Source: an uncultured Gemmata sp. (GTDB lineage Bacteria; Planctomycetota; Planctomycetia; Gemmatales; Gemmataceae). From it: a stretch of 64,000 nt of DNA. Numbering within the stretch: position 1 is the stretch's first letter; each line of letters opens with the position of its first letter. The stretch is taken from positions 46,427 to 110,426 of the forward strand of contig CALDUT010000005.1 in NCBI GenBank assembly GCA_937924775.1. The letters are read 5' to 3'. Positions 59,513-64,000 of this stretch are shown here, piece by piece. The notes under the pieces were generated by a model. The model did not search any database. It was not told where the DNA came from and saw only the letters and a program-made list of their open reading frames with translations. Both the position numbers and the translations under genes were made by a program.

Positions 59513-60925
59513 TCAGCTGATCAATTCTTTAATCCAGTAGGTCTTCAGTTGCGCGTCAGTGTTTTGTGTACCGATTTCGGCCCGGTTGCCGGCGATGTAG
59601 TAGGGCCGGCCGAGATTGTCACGCACACTGGCGTTGGTTTCGGGTGTCGGGTCGATACCTAAGCCTTTGTAGACTGTTCCAAACAGGTCGTGAACGCCGA
59701 CGCGATTTTCAGTCACCGATACCCCGTCTTTGTCGGTAGCACCGTAGACCATACCACCGCGGATGTTCCCGCCGCCGAGGACCACGCTCCAGGCGGCCGG
59801 GTAGTGGTCGCGGCCCGCGTTTTGGTTGATCCGAGGTGTGCGGCCGAAGTCGCCCATCCACAGAATCACGGTGTCTTTCAACTTACCGCGTTGGGCCAGG
59901 TCTTTGACTAGGGTACCCATGCCGCGATCGAGGACCGGCAAGCGTTGGTTGGCCAGAATCGGGAAGATACCGTTGTGATTGTCCCAGCCGCCGAGGGTGA
60001 TTTGCACACAGGCCACACCGGCTTCGACGAGTTTCCGGGCCAGCAAGCAGCTCCGGCCAAAGGCGTTCGCATTCGGACCGGCCGCCCCGTATTCTTCCTT
60101 CAACTGCGGGCTGATGGGCTTGCCGTCCAGTTCGTTATCAAGATTGAAAACTTCTTTGCGGCTGGAAACCACCAGACTCATGGCTTTTTCGTACACGTCC
60201 TTATGGGCCAACGCGGCATCCATGAGGGGCTTCTTGTTGGCATCGGTTTGGATCATGCCACTTTCGAGTTTGTCGAAGAGGGCGGCGCGGCGAATCATGC
60301 GGGCATCGCGTTCCCGCGGGTCCAGGGGCGGGGAGACGTTTTCGGGAGGCTGACCGGGGTTTTGCACAAGGAACGGCGAATACTTCATACCGAGGAAGCC
60401 ACCGCCGACTGCGTTCTGCGTCAAAGGGTTGGTACCCACGGTGTTGCCCAAGGCAATGAAAGCGGGAATGTCCGCATTCTTAGCCGCTTCCAGGTCCATC
60501 GCTTGGTAGTAGCTCAAGACCGAACCCAAAGCCGGGTATTCCAGGATGGGGCTGGGTTTGTTGCCCGTGTTCATCCGATAGGTGCCGCGGGCGTGATCCC
60601 CTTCGCCGCTGGAAAGCGAGCGGATGATCGAGAGGTGTTTGAATTGTTCGGCAATCCGTGGCAGGTGTTCAGAAATTTGAATCCCACTGACCGCGGTGGG
60701 TTTGGGGCGATGGTCGCCACCGTTGGGGCTACCGGGTTTCATGTCCCACAGGTCGATGGTGCTGGGACCGCCGCCCATCCACAGGATGATGAGGCTTTTG
60801 CCGCTCTTTTTCATTTCCGCGGCTTTGGCCCGAACATTGACGAGAAAGTTCAGGCCCGGGACAGTGACAGCGGCTCCAGTGGCCACATGCTTCATGAAGT
60901 GCCGACGGTCGGTAATGCCGAACAT
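59513..60925 (-). CDS. DUF1501 protein with Tat-like leader
   Basis: 470 residues. DRRHFMKHVATGAAVTVPGLNFL is a twin-arginine-type leader. Motifs: LIILWMGGGPSTIDLWDMK, SLSSGEGDHARGTYRMN, LGGWDNHNGIFP and DFGRTPRINQNAGRDHYPA. Full family length. It faces the DUF1549/DUF1553 gene at 56594 convergently, two genes away, rather than sharing its transcript. Confidence 0.92.
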   Translation of the reverse strand: MFGITDRRHFMKHVATGAAVTVPGLNFLVNVRAKAAEMKKSGKSLIILWMGGGPSTIDLWDMKPGSPNGGDHRPKPTAVSGIQISEHLPRIAEQFKHLSIIRSLSSGEGDHARGTYRMNTGNKPSPILEYPALGSVLSYYQAMDLEAAKNADIPAFIALGNTVGTNPLTQNAVGGGFLGMKYSPFLVQNPGQPPENVSPPLDPRERDARMIRRAALFDKLESGMIQTDANKKPLMDAALAHKDVYEKAMSLVVSSRKEVFNLDNELDGKPISPQLKEEYGAAGPNANAFGRSCLLARKLVEAGVACVQITLGGWDNHNGIFPILANQRLPVLDRGMGTLVKDLAQRGKLKDTVILWMGDFGRTPRINQNAGRDHYPAAWSVVLGGGNIRGGMVYGATDKDGVSVTENRVGVHDLFGTVYKGLGIDPTPETNASVRDNLGRPYYIAGNRAEIGTQNTDAQLKTYWIKELIS

Positions 60926-61627
60926 GTTCGAACTCCTCGTAGCCTCTCACAGTGCACGCACCGTGCGGTATGAGCAGGCAGGTGGTTTGAGTGTATCTTG
61001 CCATTCCGGCTCGTGCAATCGCTTCAGGCGGGGCAGCGGATGCGGGGGGTGGGCCGGTTTATTACTTAAGACGCCACAATCCGATGGCTAGTTCCCAAAC
61101 TCCGATGAAAAATCCATCGATTTTGATTCAACGGTTCTATTGCCGGAATAACGCCTTTCTCCGGTTTTCCCCCTTTTTCTCGCCATTCTGTTGGAAGACG
61201 TTGCACGAGAATTTCCGACATACATATTCATATAAGAGTGGAGGAGAAATGGATCGAAAGGTCGGTTATTCCACTTCGTGCAAAGTGGTGATGTCTGAAG
61301 GCGACCACCGGTCAACTGCATGACGAATGGAAGCGGGTTGAGGGTTCCCAAGAGATAAGCACTTTCGCAAGCCTCAACCGGTTTTCCAATGATGAAGCCG
61401 TGGACGAGTAGCCCAGGCGCGTACTGGAGCGGTTTCGCAACTCTCTGTATAGTCCAGGCTGTATTCATTGATGTGCTATACGAATTGAAAATCCTCATGG
61501 GATGTTAACTGGAATCTTCTTGCACTTCGCATTCGTCGTGGATTATCAATGGTCTTGGCCTTACCGGCGATTTTTCCTCCCCCCCTGCGGGCTCTGTCCT
61601 GCGAAGAACCCTTTCGGAGGTTCAATC
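60926..61627. other. 702-base intergenic region
   Basis: The longest gap, between the DUF1501 gene (minus) and the DUF1559 gene (plus). It is AT-richer around 61080-61250. Its only coding candidate is a 24-codon frame at 61249-61323 with a strong ribosome site. No repeats or RNA gene recognised. Confidence 0.5.
61249..61323 (+). CDS. Possible 24-residue leader peptide
   Basis: ATG at 61249 directly follows GTGGAGGAGAA, one of the best ribosome sites in the window, and the frame runs 24 codons to TGA. The peptide is MDRKVGYSTSCKVV then MSEGDHRSTA. It sits 305 bases before the DUF1559 gene. Could be a true small protein, a leader, or chance. Confidence 0.3.
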   Translation: MDRKVGYSTSCKVVMSEGDHRSTA

Positions 61628-62542
61628 ATGCGTCGTCAGGGTTTCACCTTGATCGAACTTTTGGTGGTGATCGCCATCATCGCGATCCTGATTGGGCTTT
61701 TGTTGCCCGCGGTGCAAAAAGTTCGCTCGGCGGCGGCACGGATGAGCTGCCAAAACAACCTCAAGCAAGTGGGGCTGGCGTCCCATAATTTTCACGATGC
61801 CTATGGGCATTTCCCACAAGCTTATCGTCGGATCGCCCCTATCAAAACGTGGGTGATCGACATGCTCCCGTTTTTTGAGCAAGACAACTTGCAACGCAAC
61901 TGGGACTATGTGAATCAGAACAACAACTTCGGCACGGCGGCGTCGGGGGCCCGCGGGGCGCAAGAGATCAAGATTCTGGTGTGCCCCGGCGATCCGGTGC
62001 TGCCGCGGCCAGCCATCGACACCACCCCGCGGAACCCGCAAATCGATTATGGCCTCACCAGCTATTATGGCTGCGCGGGAACCCGCTCCTATCGCGACAG
62101 TGCCGGCTTGCTGCCGCGTGACGGCATCATCATTCCAGTGACGAGTAATTACCCCGAGATGGTTGTCAAAATGTTGGACATCACCGATGGCACAAGCAAT
62201 ACCATTCTCTTTGGTGAGCGAAGCTTCTTGGACCCGGTCTTTGATGCGCCCCAAGCCTCTGGCGGTTGCGGTGGGAATCTCATCGCCTGGGGCTGGTGGG
62301 CCTTCCGCGCTCCGGGCGACACCATCCTCTCTTCGTGGGTTCGCATCAACTACAAAGTTACGAACCCCTGCGATACTCTAAAATATGACGAGCGTATCAA
62401 TGCCTTCGGCAGTGAGCATCATGGCGGTGCCAACTTTTGCTTCGCCGATGGCTCTGTGCGTTTTGTCCGAGATACCCTCGATTTGATCACATTCCGTGCC
62501 CTGACCACGCGGGCCGGCGGAGAGGCTGTCAATCTTCCCTAG
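61628..62542 (+). CDS. DUF1559 pilin-like protein
   Basis: 304 residues from the ATG at 61628. Type IV pilin-like leader [28 protein letters not shown] with the Gly-Phe-Thr-Leu-Ile-Glu cleavage site, then the DUF1559 body: [47 protein letters not shown] and the C-terminal [11 protein letters not shown]. Expected to be cleaved by a prepilin peptidase and surface-located. A lipoprotein gene follows 60 bases later, a common planctomycete pair. Confidence 0.94.
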   Translation: MRRQGFTLIELLVVIAIIAILIGLLLPAVQKVRSAAARMSCQNNLKQVGLASHNFHDAYGHFPQAYRRIAPIKTWVIDMLPFFEQDNLQRNWDYVNQNNNFGTAASGARGAQEIKILVCPGDPVLPRPAIDTTPRNPQIDYGLTSYYGCAGTRSYRDSAGLLPRDGIIIPVTSNYPEMVVKMLDITDGTSNTILFGERSFLDPVFDAPQASGGCGGNLIAWGWWAFRAPGDTILSSWVRINYKVTNPCDTLKYDERINAFGSEHHGGANFCFADGSVRFVRDTLDLITFRALTTRAGGEAVNLP

Positions 62543-62602
62543 GGCGGTGCGGTATTACCACCGAGTGCGTCGATTCTTCTCTGCGTCAGCAAGGGGCCAA
62601 TC

Positions 62603-63046
62603 ATGAAAAGCCGCACCAGCCGCCGGTGGAGCGGGGTCGTCCTCACAACTTTCTTGGTTGGGTGTACGACAGCTCCCCCATTGGCGGAAGTAGAAGGGAC
62701 CGTGACCCTCGATGGAAAACCGCTGGAGAATATCCGGGTGGAGTTTATGCCCGATCCAGAATCGGGCAACTCTGGCCCGAATTCCACCGGTGTGACCGAT
62801 GCTCAGGGGCGCTTCAAGCTCACCTGTGAAAATCAGCAAAGTGGAGCGGTCATCGGTAAACATCGCGTTACTCTCACGGATCTCAAACAGTGGGAGGGGT
62901 TGACTACCAGCCGCGAAGATGCCAATAAACCGCTCAAGCCCTCACGCATACCGTCCAAATACACGGACGTTGTTCAAACACCCTTCAGAAGCATTGAAGT
63001 CAAATCTGGCGGGAACACGATCCCGTTGGAAGTCAAGACTCCCTGA
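62603..63046 (+). CDS. Small lipoprotein with carboxypeptidase-regulatory-like domain
   Basis: 147 residues. A leader ending in the lipobox LVGC precedes a transthyretin-like beta domain (VEGTVTLDGKPLENIRVEF, STGVTDAQGRFKL, IGKHRVTLTDL). Such lipoproteins commonly follow DUF1559 genes and their role is unknown. Its last 14 bases overlap the convergent pseudouridine synthase gene. Confidence 0.88.
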   Translation: MKSRTSRRWSGVVLTTFLVGCTTAPPLAEVEGTVTLDGKPLENIRVEFMPDPESGNSGPNSTGVTDAQGRFKLTCENQQSGAVIGKHRVTLTDLKQWEGLTTSREDANKPLKPSRIPSKYTDVVQTPFRSIEVKSGGNTIPLEVKTP

Positions 63047-64000
63047 CGGAGTTCTTGAGACTGTGCAGAAGGGTGGCAAAATCTGCGGGGGGAGGAACCT
63101 CCCAGGTCATACGCTCGCCTGTTTCGGGATGGTCCAAACCCAAACGGGTCGCGTGTAACATCGGCCGGGCGGCACCGCTGTCGTCGGGCAGCGGTGACCC
63201 GTGGATGGGGCGGTCGTAGACTCTTTCACCGCAAAGCGGGGTTCCCGATTCCCCCAGATGAATCCGCACCTGATGGGTTCGACCCGTCTCTAAGCGACAT
63301 TCCACCAAGGCAAAATTCCCCAAAACTTCGCGAATTTGAACGTGCGTAATGGCCCGTTGACCACCTGGGACGTGGACATCCTGCGTGCTGCCGCGGCGGC
63401 CGTCGCCCCGGTCGCGGACCAGTACCGATTCGATGCGGGCAACGGACGGAACGCCCCGAGTCAGGGCCAGATAGCGGCGATCGACCGAGTGGCGACGGAA
63501 TTGCCGTATAAGATGTTCGGCGGCCGGTGGTGTTCGGGCAAATACCACCAGTCCGGACGTGTCGCGATCGATGCGGTGGACAGCCCGTAGCGGTAGATCT
63601 GGCCGGCCGAGCATTTCCGGCAGGTAATCCGCTAGGGTTTTCGGCAAATACCGCCGGGCGCGCCAACCAAATTCCGCGACTTCTTGGGCATGCCGCATCG
63701 TCGTTAGCCCCGCCGGTTTATTGACCACCACGATCGCGTCGTCCTCATAGATGATCGCGTCGGCGCAAAGGGGAGCCGGGGAAGCGATTTCGCCCCGCGA
63801 CGGCGGGTGGGGAGCGGGGCGTAGGGAAGCCGGGGCTGAAGACCGGCGCGAGCGACTGGATGGGGAACCCTGGGACTGCCGCGACGGTGTTGTCGCCGAA
63901 TTCGTTGTTGCCGCAGAGTTCTTGGAAGTACGGGAAACGATCTTCGGGGTGGGCTTCGTTTGCGGCAGTCGGGGGGGGGCTGCTTGCGGCAGGGGGGGGA
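63033..64000 (-). CDS. RluA-family pseudouridine synthase, start beyond the right edge
   Basis: Isomerises uridines in rRNA or tRNA. The RluA domain is clear: VVNKPAGLTT, the catalytic Asp in VHRIDRDTSGLVVFA, and CRLETGRTHQVRIHL. The frame does not begin at the GTG at 63731: in-frame upstream codons give DAIIYEDDAIVVVNKP, which belongs to the domain, and stay open to the window edge through a Ser/Pro/Arg-rich stretch without any start codon. So the gene is partial. No S4 domain is visible in what remains. Confidence 0.88.
   Translation of the reverse strand, partial: PPLPQAAPPRLPQTKPTPKIVSRTSKNSAATTNSATTPSRQSQGSPSSRSRRSSAPASLRPAPHPPSRGEIASPAPLCADAIIYEDDAIVVVNKPAGLTTMRHAQEVAEFGWRARRYLPKTLADYLPEMLGRPDLPLRAVHRIDRDTSGLVVFARTPPAAEHLIRQFRRHSVDRRYLALTRGVPSVARIESVLVRDRGDGRRGSTQDVHVPGGQRAITHVQIREVLGNFALVECRLETGRTHQVRIHLGESGTPLCGERVYDRPIHGSPLPDDSGAARPMLHATRLGLDHPETGERMTWEVPPPADFATLLHSLKNSVRES

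Overview
The window reads as chromosomal DNA of a planctomycete, most likely a member of the Gemmataceae. The basis is family content: three DUF1501 proteins, two DUF1549/DUF1553 proteins (one with a PSCyt1 haem motif), a DUF1559 pilin-like protein followed by a small lipoprotein, Ser/Thr kinases with N-terminal zinc ribbons or unusual catalytic loops, a sulfatase-maturing FGE, and many GTG starts in GC-rich DNA. No phage, insertion sequence, CRISPR array, rRNA or tRNA was seen. Placement is by recalled family features, not by a database search.

Layout. 1-4 kb: 3' part of trpS, then a membrane Ser/Thr kinase. 4-9.7 kb (minus strand): rsfS, argS, obgE, coaX and an MnmE-like GTPase; the last three overlap at GTGA and ATGA junctions. 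10-15.6 kb (plus): a 2-hydroxyacid dehydrogenase, an ABC ATPase, and a 1136-residue ABC permease carrying a DUF1559-like C-terminus. 15.7-18.5 kb (minus): PSCyt1/DUF1549/DUF1553 protein, divergent from a DUF4129 membrane protein. 20.7-29.5 kb: glgB, a small conserved-looking protein, a Xer recombinase, a thioredoxin/TPR protein, lacD (minus) and alaS. 29.7-36.4 kb: an Sfp-type phosphopantetheinyl transferase head-to-head with a DUF1573 protein, rex, then FGE, an MFS transporter and a DUF1501 protein on minus.

36.6-43.4 kb is a central-metabolism block: mdh, an interrupted hydrolase and DUF2237 on minus, divergent from gap, pgk, accD and a kinase whose HRD loop has Cys in place of Lys. 43.4-52 kb: rsmE with two small upstream genes, a lipoprotein, DUF1501, a HAD-UbiA fusion, a secreted ankyrin protein and two tandem secreted esterases. 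52-64 kb: yidC (minus), a small Cys-motif protein, a membrane protein (minus), DUF1549/DUF1553, a YpfJ-type zinc peptidase, DUF1501 (minus), DUF1559 plus lipoprotein, and a pseudouridine synthase running off the right edge.

Most of the window is ordinary housekeeping. The points most worth a second look are the alpha/beta hydrolase broken by one in-frame TAA, the ABC permease-DUF1559 fusion with an internal ten-G run, the kinase with a Cys in its catalytic loop beside gap-pgk-accD, the MnmE-like GTPase without the C-terminal Cys motif, the Obg with an altered G4 motif, a shared CATG at the head-to-head sfp/DUF1573 starts, and several repeat or palindrome elements in short intergenic regions. 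I did not find a convincing new defence or mobile system.
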